A stretch of DNA of 13,843 nucleotides from Oscillospiraceae bacterium (GCA_016302225.1 JAEDOB010000024.1:1-13843); one strand, 5' to 3'; positions 1 to 7,916 are shown, numbered from the stretch's first letter. Made by a program: numbers and translations. Notes: generated by a model not told the origin, from the letters alone.

Positions 1-2094
1 GAAAACATCAGAAAGCTCACTGTTCAAAGCATTGCAGCCGTAATACTCATATTCTGCGAGCTGTTCTTTTTCCGCAATGTTATCGGAAATTCACAGCTTT
101 TCGGCGATATAGGCGACGGCAGGCTTACCAACCTTCTCACCGAGCATTGGTATAACGTCCTTTGCGGAAGAGAAAAATGGAACGAGCTATGCTTCTTTTA
201 TCCCGCAGAGAATGTCCTGTCGTACAGCGATATGCTGCTGGGCTTCGGTATCTTCCACAGTATCTTCCGTCTTATGGGATTTAACACCTATACCGCATAT
301 AAAGCTGCGCTGATGACAATTCACGTCATAGGAACCGCAGCAACGTATATCCTTCTGAAAAAGCATTTGAACACAGGCACGCTCTGGGCACTGTTCGGAA
401 CTGTCGCCTTCTCCTTCTCAAACGCCTTCAGTCTTGCATTTGTACACACGCAGATGACAGCCGTTTCATTTCTTCCCATAATGCTTATACTGCTGACCGA
501 GGCTATGAAAAATTTCAGCCTGAGAAAAAAACGCAATCTCTGTGTATGCGGATTTATAGCAGTGTTCGCCCTGACTGCCTACACATCATGGTATACTGCA
601 TATTTCACCGGATTATTCCTGCTGATAATGCTTTTCGTATATATGATACTTCTGGCTATGCGAAAAGAGAGCATACTGAAATGGGCAAAGACCGAGCTTT
701 CTGCAATGGGCATTGATATTCTGCTCTATGGGGGACTGTTCATTGTGCTGTTTATCCCCTTTCTTATGCTCTATCTGCCTGCACTGAAAATGTCGGGCGG
801 TTACAGCTATCCCACAGAATTTCTGCCCGAATTTATGGACATAGCAAATGTTACCGAAAGCAACCTGATGCTTGGTTGGCTTATAGAAAAGATCAACCTT
901 GAAGGCAGAGGGCTTTCCCCCGAGCTTCATGTGGGATTTTCCGTCGTGCTGCTTTTAATGTTCGCCGCCGCATTTGTCAATATTATGAAGCATAGGCGCA
1001 TAGGCAGGACGGACGGGAAATTCAGATACGGCAGCCGCACTATGATTCTCAGAGCCGCCGCCTTAACGTCCGTCATCTGCCTGATACTGCCCATAAAGCT
1101 AAGCTCAAACGGCATATCCTTATGGTTTTTCGTGTTCAAGCTGATACCCGGGGCACAGTCCATAAGAGCCATTGCAAGGCTTTTCTTCTGGCTGGGCTTC
1201 CCTATTTCCGTTATTACCGCCGTGTGCGGGAAGGAGATATTCTCCTTTATCAAAAACAAAAAGGCGTACCTTGCCGCTTCGTCCGCCGCCTGCCTGCTGC
1301 TGTTTGTGTCAAACATAAATATTGACGGCGTTTACAGCGACTGGAGCACAGAGGCACTGCCCGTTCGGTTTGAAAATGTCACCCCGCCGCCCGAGGACTG
1401 CAAGGTGTTCTTCATTACCGATGTTGATTTCGGCACAAAGCCTTCCCTGATGTATCATCTGGACGCCATGGAGATAGCCAATCATTTCTCCGTCAAGACC
1501 ATTAACGGTTATTCGGGACAATGCCCCGCAGGGTGGGATATTTGGGACATCACAACTATGGCATATGAAAACAATGCCAAAAAATGGGCTGAGGACAACG
1601 GCATTGAAAAGCTCTATATCTACAATGTGACCGCCAACGAATGGTACCCCGCCGACAGGCTGACCATTGAGAATATCCCCGCCTGCTTTGACCCGTCAAC
1701 CGAGATCCTGCTTTCAAATATCAAATGCAGTACGGGACTTAATTCCGACAGCTTCGGAGAATATGCCTGGACCGACCGCACCTTTACCACATTTCTCAGA
1801 AGCCCCGCTCTGACCGAAAAGGGCATAACCATAAAAATGGAAATACCCGAGGAGCATTTCAAGGCGCAAGACCCGAGCCTTTCTCCCATAGTTTCGGTTT
1901 ACGTCAACGGCACCCACGCTGCCGACGTTTCGCCCGTCGAAGGCGTTGAGGAATGCCATATTCCCGTAACACCCGCTGAAAATGACGTTTACGAGATAAG
2001 GCTGGAAACTGAGGGATATTTCATTCCCGCCGACATTGGGCTTAACAGCGACAGCCGAGAGCTTTCGGTTGCTGTATATTATATAGGTGAATAA
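1..2094 (+). CDS. Polytopic membrane protein, probable GT-C/YfhO-like glycosyltransferase (5' end missing)
   Basis: The reading frame is open from the first base, so the start lies upstream; 697 residues are visible. The first internal ATG is codon 78, inside conserved hydrophobic sequence, so it is not the true start. What is seen: a hydrophobic segment at about residues 10-27, a loop with an acidic motif GDIGDGR (residues 35-41), then roughly ten more membrane segments up to about residue 442, and a soluble C-terminal part of about 250 residues. An early membrane segment followed by an acidic extracytoplasmic loop is typical of GT-C enzymes, which transfer sugars from polyprenyl-phosphate donors on the outer face of the membrane. 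YfhO-like proteins have a similar plan. The assignment is by architecture and by feel of the sequence, not by a decisive motif. The next gene is separated by a terminator and its own promoter, so it belongs to a different transcript. Confidence 0.6.
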   Translation, partial: ENIRKLTVQSIAAVILIFCELFFFRNVIGNSQLFGDIGDGRLTNLLTEHWYNVLCGREKWNELCFFYPAENVLSYSDMLLGFGIFHSIFRLMGFNTYTAYKAALMTIHVIGTAATYILLKKHLNTGTLWALFGTVAFSFSNAFSLAFVHTQMTAVSFLPIMLILLTEAMKNFSLRKKRNLCVCGFIAVFALTAYTSWYTAYFTGLFLLIMLFVYMILLAMRKESILKWAKTELSAMGIDILLYGGLFIVLFIPFLMLYLPALKMSGGYSYPTEFLPEFMDIANVTESNLMLGWLIEKINLEGRGLSPELHVGFSVVLLLMFAAAFVNIMKHRRIGRTDGKFRYGSRTMILRAAALTSVICLILPIKLSSNGISLWFFVFKLIPGAQSIRAIARLFFWLGFPISVITAVCGKEIFSFIKNKKAYLAASSAACLLLFVSNINIDGVYSDWSTEALPVRFENVTPPPEDCKVFFITDVDFGTKPSLMYHLDAMEIANHFSVKTINGYSGQCPAGWDIWDITTMAYENNAKKWAEDNGIEKLYIYNVTANEWYPADRLTIENIPACFDPSTEILLSNIKCSTGLNSDSFGEYAWTDRTFTTFLRSPALTEKGITIKMEIPEEHFKAQDPSLSPIVSVYVNGTHAADVSPVEGVEECHIPVTPAENDVYEIRLETEGYFIPADIGLNSDSRELSVAVYYIGE

Positions 2095-2100
2095 GCCTTC

Positions 2101-2128
2101 CGCCGCAGAGTACTCTGCGGCGTTTTTT
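2101..2128 (+). terminator. Rho-independent terminator of the membrane-protein gene
   Basis: CGCCGCAGAGT is followed directly by its exact reverse complement ACTCTGCGGCG (2101-2122), then TTTTTT (2123-2128). The inverted repeat begins 6 nt after the stop codon at 2092-2094. Because it is a perfect palindrome, the RNA hairpin loop must open a few central pairs. It closes the upstream transcript before the promoter at 2260. Confidence 0.9.
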
Positions 2129-2141
2129 GCCTGCGAAAAGA

Positions 2142-2180
2142 TTACAATTATCTTACAATACGGCTAAGATTGGGTTACAA
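2142..2180. promoter_or_regulatory. Three phased TTACAA direct repeats, possible regulator site
   Basis: TTACAA occurs at 2142-2147, 2153-2158 and 2175-2180, giving start-to-start distances of 11 and 22 bp, so all three copies fall on one helical face; the expected copy at 2164 is degenerate (CTAAGA). OmpR/PhoB-family response regulators bind direct hexamer repeats with about 11-bp periodicity; the Bacillus PhoP box is a TT[AT]ACA version. The repeats lie about 80 bp upstream of the -35 box at 2260. Binding is an inference from spacing only, and the A/T-rich context makes chance occurrence possible. Confidence 0.3.
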
Positions 2181-2259
2181 CAGTGAAAAGTCCCTGTTTT
2201 GCGCCGTTTTCGGGGCAACTTATTGTTGAAAATCACATCCTCAAAGCCATTATGTACCA

Positions 2260-2288
2260 TTGACTTTTTGACGAAAATGTAATATAAT
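2260..2288 (+). promoter_or_regulatory. Sigma-A-type promoter for the CorC/TG operon
   Basis: A -35 box TTGACT (2260-2265, five of six consensus bases) and a -10 box TATAAT (2283-2288, six of six) are separated by exactly 17 bp. Transcription would begin near 2294, leaving a leader of about 34 nt before the CorC-like gene. It is the only near-consensus promoter I find in any of the gaps downstream of 2128. Confidence 0.85.
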
Positions 2289-2312
2289 TAATAGTGTGTC
2301 AAAAAAAAGCTT

Positions 2313-2318
2313 GAAAGG
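2313..2318 (+). promoter_or_regulatory. Ribosome binding site deciding the CorC-like start
   Basis: GAAAGG sits directly against the ATG at 2319, which is too close for initiation there, but 9 nt before the in-frame ATG at 2328. This favours the second ATG and shortens the protein by three residues. Confidence 0.65.
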
Positions 2319-2327
2319 ATGCTGATT

Positions 2328-3746
2328 ATGGATTCTGACGGGAGTCGAAGTATTTTTGCGTCAACCCTCGCCCAACCCGAGCAGCAAGGTTTAGCTGTTC
2401 CGCTGCTGATAATTGCAGTCTTACTGGCAGTTAAGGCGTTTTTCGCCGCCTGCGAAGCCGCCCTCACAGAGGTGGACGACAGAAAGCTAAAGCTGCTTGC
2501 CGAAAAGGACAAGCGTGCCGAAAAGCTTGCCAGGATAACAGGTTCCCCCGCAAGGCTGCTCATGACCTTCTCCCTGTTCAGGGTGCTTTCGGTCATTATT
2601 ATCTCCGTTTATGCGGCTGTATCGCTTTCCCCCGCAGCAATAGACATTTCCGATAAATTAGCTGCTCTGATAGCGGGAGGCAATGCAAATGCGGCGAATA
2701 TCATCTCGGCTGCGGCAGTCCCGATAATTATGATAATCCCTGCGTGGATAATCATCTCAGCCTTTACCGAAACGCTGCCCAAACAGCTTGTGCTGCACAA
2801 AGCAGAGGATTTTGCCCTCAGATACAGCGGCATAATATCCGTACTGTTTGCACTGCTCAGACCCTTTGCGGCTGCCGTTTCCGCCATAACGGGCGGGCTT
2901 CTGCGATTGGCGGGCGCTTCTGCGGATATGCCCGACGCCGTCACCGAGGAAGAAATACTTATGATGGTAGACGCAGGCAACGAAACAGGCGTTATCGAGG
3001 AAAGCCAGAGGGCAATGATAAACAACGTCTTTGAGTTCGGCGACATGACCGCCTCGGACGTTATGACTCACCGCACCGATATTTCCGCCGCAGAAATAAG
3101 CTCCGGCATAGGAGATGTGGTAAATATCGCCATTAGCACGGGATTTTCCAGAATTCCCGTCTATGAGGACACCATTGACAGAATTACGGGCATCATCAAC
3201 GTTAAGGACCTGCTCTGCCTGATAGGCTCGGAGGACGCCTCTGCCTTTGAGCTGAAAAGCTTTATGAGGGACGTTTGCTATGTCCCCGAATCGGGCAGCT
3301 GTGACGACATATTCAAGGAGCTTACCGCTAAGCGTCTGGGCATGGCGGTGGTGCTGGACGAGTACGGCGGTACCGCAGGCATCGTCACCACCGAGGACCT
3401 GGTGGAGGCTATCGTCGGAAACATCAGAGATGAATACGACGACGAAACAGAGGACATCGTTAAGATCGCAGACGGAGTTTACATCGCAGACGGAACTGCC
3501 GACCCATACAAAACGCTGGGAAGCATCGGCATTTCTCTCCCCGAGGAGGGCGATTTTGATACGGTCAGCGGCTTTGTTATCAGCCTGCTGGACGGTCATA
3601 TCCCCAATGAGGACGAAAAACCCGTCGTAAAATGGGACGGCGCAGAATTAGCCGTGCTGGTTACCGAGGATATGGTCATCAAAAAGCTGAAGATCACTGT
3701 CCCCGAAAAGGAAAAGGAAAATACCGGCGTTGAACCGGTGGAATGA
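2328..3746 (+). CDS. CNNM/CorC-family membrane protein (DUF21, CBS pair, CorC_HlyC)
   Basis: The start at 2328 gives 472 residues. An N-terminal DUF21 membrane domain (about residues 20-195) carries the family's acidic segment AFFAACEAALTEVDDRKLK and a PKQL motif near its end. A cytoplasmic CBS pair follows, beginning around DVMTHRTDI (residue 244) and closing with the hallmark DEYGGTAGIVTTEDLVEAI region. A C-terminal CorC_HlyC domain runs from about residue 376 to 460, then a short charged tail. This is the normal order and length for the family. Members such as Bacillus MpfA and archaeal or eukaryotic CNNM proteins are linked to Mg2+ export, with Mg-ATP sensed by the CBS pair; the common label 'hemolysin' is historical. 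It is the first gene after the promoter and is followed after 32 nt by TG1, with no terminator between. Ion specificity cannot be read from the sequence. Confidence 0.9.
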   Translation: MDSDGSRSIFASTLAQPEQQGLAVPLLIIAVLLAVKAFFAACEAALTEVDDRKLKLLAEKDKRAEKLARITGSPARLLMTFSLFRVLSVIIISVYAAVSLSPAAIDISDKLAALIAGGNANAANIISAAAVPIIMIIPAWIIISAFTETLPKQLVLHKAEDFALRYSGIISVLFALLRPFAAAVSAITGGLLRLAGASADMPDAVTEEEILMMVDAGNETGVIEESQRAMINNVFEFGDMTASDVMTHRTDISAAEISSGIGDVVNIAISTGFSRIPVYEDTIDRITGIINVKDLLCLIGSEDASAFELKSFMRDVCYVPESGSCDDIFKELTAKRLGMAVVLDEYGGTAGIVTTEDLVEAIVGNIRDEYDDETEDIVKIADGVYIADGTADPYKTLGSIGISLPEEGDFDTVSGFVISLLDGHIPNEDEKPVVKWDGAELAVLVTEDMVIKKLKITVPEKEKENTGVEPVE

Positions 3747-3778
3747 TTACCAATTATCAGAAAGGAATGGTACATAAG

Positions 3779-5251
3779 ATGAAAAAAACACTGAGCGGAC
3801 TGCTTGCCATAGCCCTCTGCTGCACAATGTTCGCAGGCTGCAAGAGCACCGATGACTCCACGGCAGAGCTGCCTACTCTCCCCCCCGTTACCGAGGAGGA
3901 AACAACAGCCGAAACCGAGGTACCCGAGGTGACCACCACCGAGCAGACCACTACCACCGAAAAGGAAACCACCACCGAGGAGGAAAGTGAGAGCGAGGAG
4001 GAAACCACCACCGAGGAGGAAACCACTACCGAGGAGGAAACCACCACCGAAGAGGAAACCACCACTGAGGAGGAAACCACTGCCACCACAGCTGCCACCA
4101 CAACCGCTCCCCCTCAGACCACCACCGCTCCCCCCGCTACCACTACCGCGCCCCCTGCCACCACAACCGAAGCTACGACCATTACCACCGTTTCCGTTTC
4201 GGCTGATGTTACCGCTGACGATGAGCCTTGTGTTCCCGTTATCGTTGACATTCAGAACAGATACGCTTACACTCAGCTGAACGCAGAGGAGCAGAAGCTC
4301 TATGCCGACATCGTTGACGCTGCAAGACATCTCCGCGGCAGAGTTTCCACAAATGCAGACTCCGTAACATGGCATAAGGTGTTCTCCATGGTATATAACC
4401 AGGAGCCTCAGCTGTTCTATCTCAAGTCCACATCATCTCCCGGAAAGCTGAAATATCTCACAGGTGACAGAGCCGATATTGCACAGAAATGGGCTTCTAT
4501 GGAGTCCGTTGCAAATTCTCTTGTAAATACCGCAAACACTAAGTCCACCACCGTTGAAAAGCTCAAGGTGTTCCACGACTATATCGTTCTCAACAACGGC
4601 TTTGCGGAGGACGGCGGATATAACGTCAGCGCATACGGCGGACTTTGCACAGGCGGTCTGCAGTGCGGCGGCTACGCTAAGACCATGCAGCTGCTCTGCG
4701 ATAAGGCAGGCATCTACTCAATGGTAGTTATCGGTATCGGAAACAAGGGCGATTCCCACGCATGGAACGTTGTTTACTGCAACGGTGCTTACTATAATCT
4801 GGACAGCACCTGGGACGACCCCATTCTGAAAACTCCCGTTGCTAATAATCTGAGATACAGATACTTCCTTATCCCCGACGCATGGATACACAACATCACC
4901 CATTTCAACATTAACGAGCTGACTCTCAGCGACGGTACTGTTATAAAGATGTTCACTCCCCCCGCATGCACCAACACAGCGGCAAACTACTACACCATCT
5001 ACGGCAAGCTCTACAACAATCAGTCCGAGGCTGAAACCGCTCTCTACAATGAAATGATAAGAACTGCAAATGCGGGTATGCGTGTTGCCGAAATAAGACT
5101 TTCCAACAAGGAGACCTATGACGCAATGAAGGCAAACCTCAAGACCTACTCCAAGTGGATAAAGGAAGCTCAGACCACAAACAAGGTAACTACCGTAGGT
5201 GCTGCCTGCGATGATACTCTCTGGGTAATTGAGATAGACCTGGCATATTAA
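3779..5251 (+). CDS. TG1: transglutaminase-like lipoprotein with Thr/Glu/Pro repeat linker
   Basis: The ATG at 3779 gives 490 residues and puts a lipoprotein signal at the very N-terminus (MKKTLSGLLAIALCC, lipobox FAGC, C21 lipidated). An upstream in-frame ATG at 3743 overlaps the previous gene and would bury the signal. The SD AAAGGA (3761-3766) lies 12 nt upstream, a little far. Residues 38-150 are a low-complexity spacer with TTTEEE and APPxTTT repeats. A helical module starts at RYAYTQLNAEEQ (about 161-255). The transglutaminase core follows, with Cys296 in CGGYAKT, His327 in SHAWN and Asp342 in NLDSTWDDP. A C-terminal module of unknown type fills about 400-490. The family includes cross-linking enzymes and also plain cysteine peptidases or amidases, so the reaction is open. 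It should be tethered to the outer face of the membrane and extend into the wall. It is the closest relative of TG2, 26 nt downstream. Confidence 0.88.
   Translation: MKKTLSGLLAIALCCTMFAGCKSTDDSTAELPTLPPVTEEETTAETEVPEVTTTEQTTTTEKETTTEEESESEEETTTEEETTTEEETTTEEETTTEEETTATTAATTTAPPQTTTAPPATTTAPPATTTEATTITTVSVSADVTADDEPCVPVIVDIQNRYAYTQLNAEEQKLYADIVDAARHLRGRVSTNADSVTWHKVFSMVYNQEPQLFYLKSTSSPGKLKYLTGDRADIAQKWASMESVANSLVNTANTKSTTVEKLKVFHDYIVLNNGFAEDGGYNVSAYGGLCTGGLQCGGYAKTMQLLCDKAGIYSMVVIGIGNKGDSHAWNVVYCNGAYYNLDSTWDDPILKTPVANNLRYRYFLIPDAWIHNITHFNINELTLSDGTVIKMFTPPACTNTAANYYTIYGKLYNNQSEAETALYNEMIRTANAGMRVAEIRLSNKETYDAMKANLKTYSKWIKEAQTTNKVTTVGAACDDTLWVIEIDLAY
3968..4075 (+). repeat. 18-bp tandem repeat encoding TTTEEE, six units
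   Basis: Consecutive 18-bp units of the form ACCACCACCGAGGAGGAA begin at 3968, 3986, 4004, 4022, 4040 and 4058. The second unit is diverged and encodes SESEEE; the others encode TTTEEE and differ mostly at silent third positions. Unit length is a multiple of three, so gain or loss by slippage would change spacer length without shifting the frame. Confidence 0.92.
4106..4168 (+). repeat. 21-bp tandem repeat encoding APPxTTT, three units
   Basis: Three adjacent units (4106-4126, 4127-4147, 4148-4168) encode APPQTTT, APPATTT and APPATTT. They follow the TTTEEE repeats after a short TTATTAATTT stretch and lengthen the same surface spacer of TG1. Proline in this part should make it stiffer than the acidic portion. 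Confidence 0.88.
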
Positions 5252-5277
5252 AAAAAGAATAAGAAAGGAAATGTGAA

Positions 5278-6567
5278 ATGAAGAAAAAGCTTTCAGCCGT
5301 TCTTGCTCTGCTTCTCTCCGCAGCAATTATGTGTACTGCCTGCGGCGGAGATAAGAACAAGACTGATGACGACACACCCGTGGTAATAACCGCAGCTTCC
5401 GAAACAGACGCCGAGGGAAATGTAGTGACCACCGCTCCCGACTCTTCCGCCGACGGCTCGGAAAACAGCGACGAAACCACCGTCCCCACCCGTTCGGAGG
5501 AAGAAAATCAGCAGCTTCTTGTTCCTACCGAAACTACCGCTCCCGAGGAACTGGGAACCGTTACCGTAGACATCTCCAAGAGATATGCCTATGACACCCT
5601 TTCCGATACGGAAAAGCAGCTCTACAATCAGATCTTCGACGCTGCGAAAATACTCCAGTGGAAGGTCGATACAAATGTTGATGACGAAACCTGGATAAAG
5701 GTTTTCGGACTTGTTTACACTCAGGAGCCCCAGCTGTTCTATGTCAACGGCGGCAAGGTAAGAAACGGCAAGATCGCTTACCAGAACGTTACCAACGATC
5801 AGGTTAAGACCATGACTGCCGAGATAAATCAGGTGGCAGACAAGCTGGTCGCCGAGGCTAATCAGCTCCCCACCGTTTATGACAAGCTGCTCTATTTCCA
5901 TGACTGGCTCGTTCTCAACTGCTCCTATGAGGATCAGACCGAATTCTGCAAGACCATTTACGGTGCTCTTGTTGAAAAGAAGATACAGTGCGCAGGCTAT
6001 GCAAAGACCATGCAGTATCTCTGCGACAAGGCGGGGATCCCCTCTATGGTTATCACAGGCGCAGGTGAAAAGGCATCTCACGCATGGAATGTTGTCAACA
6101 TTGACGGCGAATGGTACAACCTTGACTCCACTTGGGACGACCCCATTCTCAAAACTCAGGTAGACAATAACCTTTCCCACAGATATTTCCTCGTTAAGGA
6201 CTCCGAGATACACAACATCTCCCATTTCAGCATTAATGAAATAACTCTCAGCAGCGGCGCAAAGATCAAGTATTTCGATCCTCCCGCTTGCACTGCCGAC
6301 AAGTACAACTACTTCACCATGTCAGGCAAGCTTTACGCAGACCAGGCGTCCGCAGAAGCAGCACTCAAGGACGGCATGAAGGCAGCAGCCGACAAGAAGG
6401 AACGCTGCGTTGAAGTAAGACTCAGCTCCGGTGACGCTTACAATGCAATGAAGAACAATCTTAAATCCTACTCCTCCTGGATAAAGGAGCAGAATTCTTC
6501 GGTGACCTCCGTTTCCGCCGTTACCGATGACGCACTTCAGATCATTCAGATAGACCTGGCTTATTAA
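5278..6567 (+). CDS. TG2: transglutaminase-like lipoprotein, close paralogue of TG1
   Basis: The product has 429 residues. The start is set by SD AAAGGA (5264-5269) with 8-nt spacing. The signal peptide MKKKLSAVLALLLSAAIM ends at CTAC, so C22 is the probable lipidated cysteine, although Cys at -3 is not the standard lipobox residue. The spacer (about 23-98) is Thr/Ser/Asp/Glu-rich but has no perfect repeats. The helical module begins at KRYAYDTLSDTEKQLY (about 101). The core has Cys238 in CAGYAKT, His268 in SHAWN and Asp283 in NLDSTWDDP. The C-terminal module starts near YNYF (343) and ends in IIQIDLAY, matching TG1's IEIDLAY. By eye about two thirds or more of the core is identical to TG1, including long shared stretches such as TWDDPILKT and THE PPACT segment, so TG1/TG2 look like the most recent duplication. 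Surface enzyme of unknown substrate; translated 26 nt after TG1. Confidence 0.88.
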   Translation: MKKKLSAVLALLLSAAIMCTACGGDKNKTDDDTPVVITAASETDAEGNVVTTAPDSSADGSENSDETTVPTRSEEENQQLLVPTETTAPEELGTVTVDISKRYAYDTLSDTEKQLYNQIFDAAKILQWKVDTNVDDETWIKVFGLVYTQEPQLFYVNGGKVRNGKIAYQNVTNDQVKTMTAEINQVADKLVAEANQLPTVYDKLLYFHDWLVLNCSYEDQTEFCKTIYGALVEKKIQCAGYAKTMQYLCDKAGIPSMVITGAGEKASHAWNVVNIDGEWYNLDSTWDDPILKTQVDNNLSHRYFLVKDSEIHNISHFSINEITLSSGAKIKYFDPPACTADKYNYFTMSGKLYADQASAEAALKDGMKAAADKKERCVEVRLSSGDAYNAMKNNLKSYSSWIKEQNSSVTSVSAVTDDALQIIQIDLAY

Positions 6568-6603
6568 TATGACTTATGCCTTGCGCCGATGCCTATAAAC
6601 GGT

Positions 6604-6667
6604 GTCGGCGGCAGGGCTGTGATAGGTTCTCCAATGCTGCGGAGAGCCTATCAGAGCCTTTGCCGAT
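6604..6667 (+). ncRNA. Strong imperfect intergenic hairpin between TG2 and TG3
   Basis: The inner stem pairs TGATAGGTTCTCC (6620-6632) with GGAGAGCCTATCA (6641-6653), 13 pairs with one G-U, around an 8-nt loop. After a G/G mismatch, 6613-6618 pairs with 6655-6660; after a 3/1 internal loop, 6605-6609 pairs with 6662-6666, with a possible G-U at 6604/6667. About 25 pairs form in total. Only a short T run follows, so it does not look like a standard intrinsic terminator. It could be an RNA stabiliser or processing site, an attenuator, or a mobile palindromic remnant. It is listed as a structured RNA element, not as a known ncRNA family. Confidence 0.6.
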
Positions 6668-6701
6668 TTCCCGAAAACAGCGTATATCGGAGAGAAATAG
6701 C

Positions 6702-7892
6702 ATGAAAAGAACCACCGCACTTTTTATCGCCTGCGCTTTGCTGCTGTGCGGCTGCTCCAAAACCGAGGACACCCCCGAGTTCATCACAACTCCCGCAGAA
6801 ACCTCATCGGAAACAGCCCCCACATTCACGGAAGCCGAGGAAAGCCCCTACAAAAGCTACGCCTTCGACCACCTGACCGAAACGGAACAGCAGATATACA
6901 CCGCCATTGCGGACGCAGCCAAGAACCACGAGGAAAAGGCGGTTTTTCCCGAACCTGTCAGCTGGGAGATATGCAGAAAGGCTTATATCGCCGTTTTCCG
7001 CATGGAAACGGATATTTTCTGGCTAAGCTCCCTCCTTCGTCCAACAGAAGCCGACCAAATTGTGTCGGAGCTTTATCTGCATTACGATTTCACGGAAGAG
7101 GAATGCCAAAAAATGTCCGAGGAAATAGAAAATGCGGCGGCAGATGTCCTTGAAAAGGCAGAGGCACTGTCCTCGGATTATGAGAAGCTGAAGCTGTTTC
7201 ACGACTTTTTGGTGCTTCGGGCGGATTTCTCCAACGAAAGCGACTACACCACAGGCACCGTCTACGGCGGTCTGGTGGGAAAATCGCTCAGATGCGGCGG
7301 TTACGCAAAGACCATTCGCTGGCTGTGCGATCGGGCGGGTATCGAAAACACCATTGCCGACGGAGAAAGCAACGGCATCTCCCACACCTGGAACAAGGTC
7401 AAATGCGGCGGAAGATGGTACAACCTTGACGCCACCTGGGACGACCCCGTTATCAAGTCAAGCTCCATCAGAAAGGACACCTACATAAGGTATGACTTTT
7501 TCCTTGTGCCCGACAGCGATATTATCGGGCTGACGCATACTCTGTCCGAGGAAATTATCAAGTCCCCCGAATGTAATTCCACAAGCGAAAACTATTTCAA
7601 CAAGGAACACCTTTGTGCTTATTCCGCAGAAAGCGGCATAGAAATGCTGAAAGAAGCGTCTATCCGTTCGGTAAAGTCGGGTATCGCAAATGCAGAGGTG
7701 AAATTTGCATCAAAGGAAGAATATGACATTGCTGTTAAAAAGCTCTTTGACAGCGGCGGGATAACACCCGTCCTAAAGGCTGCAAATGTGGCTGCGGGGG
7801 GAAATGTAATCTCCGAAACCGCATACGCCAGAAGCCTTAACAGCGACCTGCTTATCATAAATGTTTCATTTTCGTATAAAACCATCAGTTAA
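6702..7892 (+). CDS. TG3: short-spacer transglutaminase-like lipoprotein
   Basis: The ATG at 6702 has SD GGAGAG (6689-6694) 7 nt upstream and starts a lipoprotein signal MKRTTALFIACALLLCGC (C18 lipidated, lipobox LCGC), giving 396 residues. The in-frame ATG at 6576 would add 42 residues with no membrane signal at the front and would translate through the hairpin, so it is rejected. The spacer is only about 30 residues (19-50). The helical module begins at KSYAFDHLTETEQQIY. The core has Cys198 in CGGYAKT, His228 in SHTWN and Asp243 in NLDATWDDP, so the triad is intact. The C-terminal module (about 296-396) is clearly diverged from TG1/TG2 and ends in VSFSYKTIS. Sequence around the His resembles TG1/TG2, while the C-terminal end resembles TG4 (VAAGGNVI against NAAAGGGVI), so it is intermediate between the two lineages. 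Confidence 0.87.
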   Translation: MKRTTALFIACALLLCGCSKTEDTPEFITTPAETSSETAPTFTEAEESPYKSYAFDHLTETEQQIYTAIADAAKNHEEKAVFPEPVSWEICRKAYIAVFRMETDIFWLSSLLRPTEADQIVSELYLHYDFTEEECQKMSEEIENAAADVLEKAEALSSDYEKLKLFHDFLVLRADFSNESDYTTGTVYGGLVGKSLRCGGYAKTIRWLCDRAGIENTIADGESNGISHTWNKVKCGGRWYNLDATWDDPVIKSSSIRKDTYIRYDFFLVPDSDIIGLTHTLSEEIIKSPECNSTSENYFNKEHLCAYSAESGIEMLKEASIRSVKSGIANAEVKFASKEEYDIAVKKLFDSGGITPVLKAANVAAGGNVISETAYARSLNSDLLIINVSFSYKTIS

Positions 7893-7899
7893 ACCGTAA

Positions 7900-7906
7900 A
7901 GAAGGA
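7900..7906 (+). promoter_or_regulatory. Ribosome binding site for TG4 (UUG start)
   Basis: AGAAGGA lies 4 nt before one in-frame TTG (7911) and 10 nt before another (7917). No in-frame ATG is available before the signal peptide. The second TTG is preferred because it yields MRKK at the N-terminus, like the MKKT, MKKK and MKRT starts of TG1-TG3. Confidence 0.6.
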
Positions 7907-7916
7907 TTGATTGACA

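Noticed and set aside
3743..3778. Upstream ATG extension of TG1 overlapping the CorC-like gene
   Set aside because: No SD at proper distance, and it would shift the lipoprotein signal away from the N-terminus.
4004..4168. TG1 repeats as a CRISPR array or cellulosomal linker with dockerin
   Set aside because: The repeats are in-frame codon repeats without spacers, and no dockerin or cohesin sequence follows; the C-terminal module is shared by all five paralogues.
3596..4375. Long antisense open frames rich in Gly/Ser or Val/Ser opposite the TG1 linker
   Set aside because: They mirror the ACC/GAG codon repeats of TG1 and have no recognisable domain; open frame length is explained by composition.
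6568..6600. Possible promoter with TATAAA at 6594-6599 ahead of TG3
   Set aside because: No acceptable -35 box at 16-18 bp and not a proper extended -10.
6576..6701. Upstream ATG extension of TG3
   Set aside because: Would place 42 polar residues before the signal peptide, lacks an SD, and runs through the intergenic hairpin.
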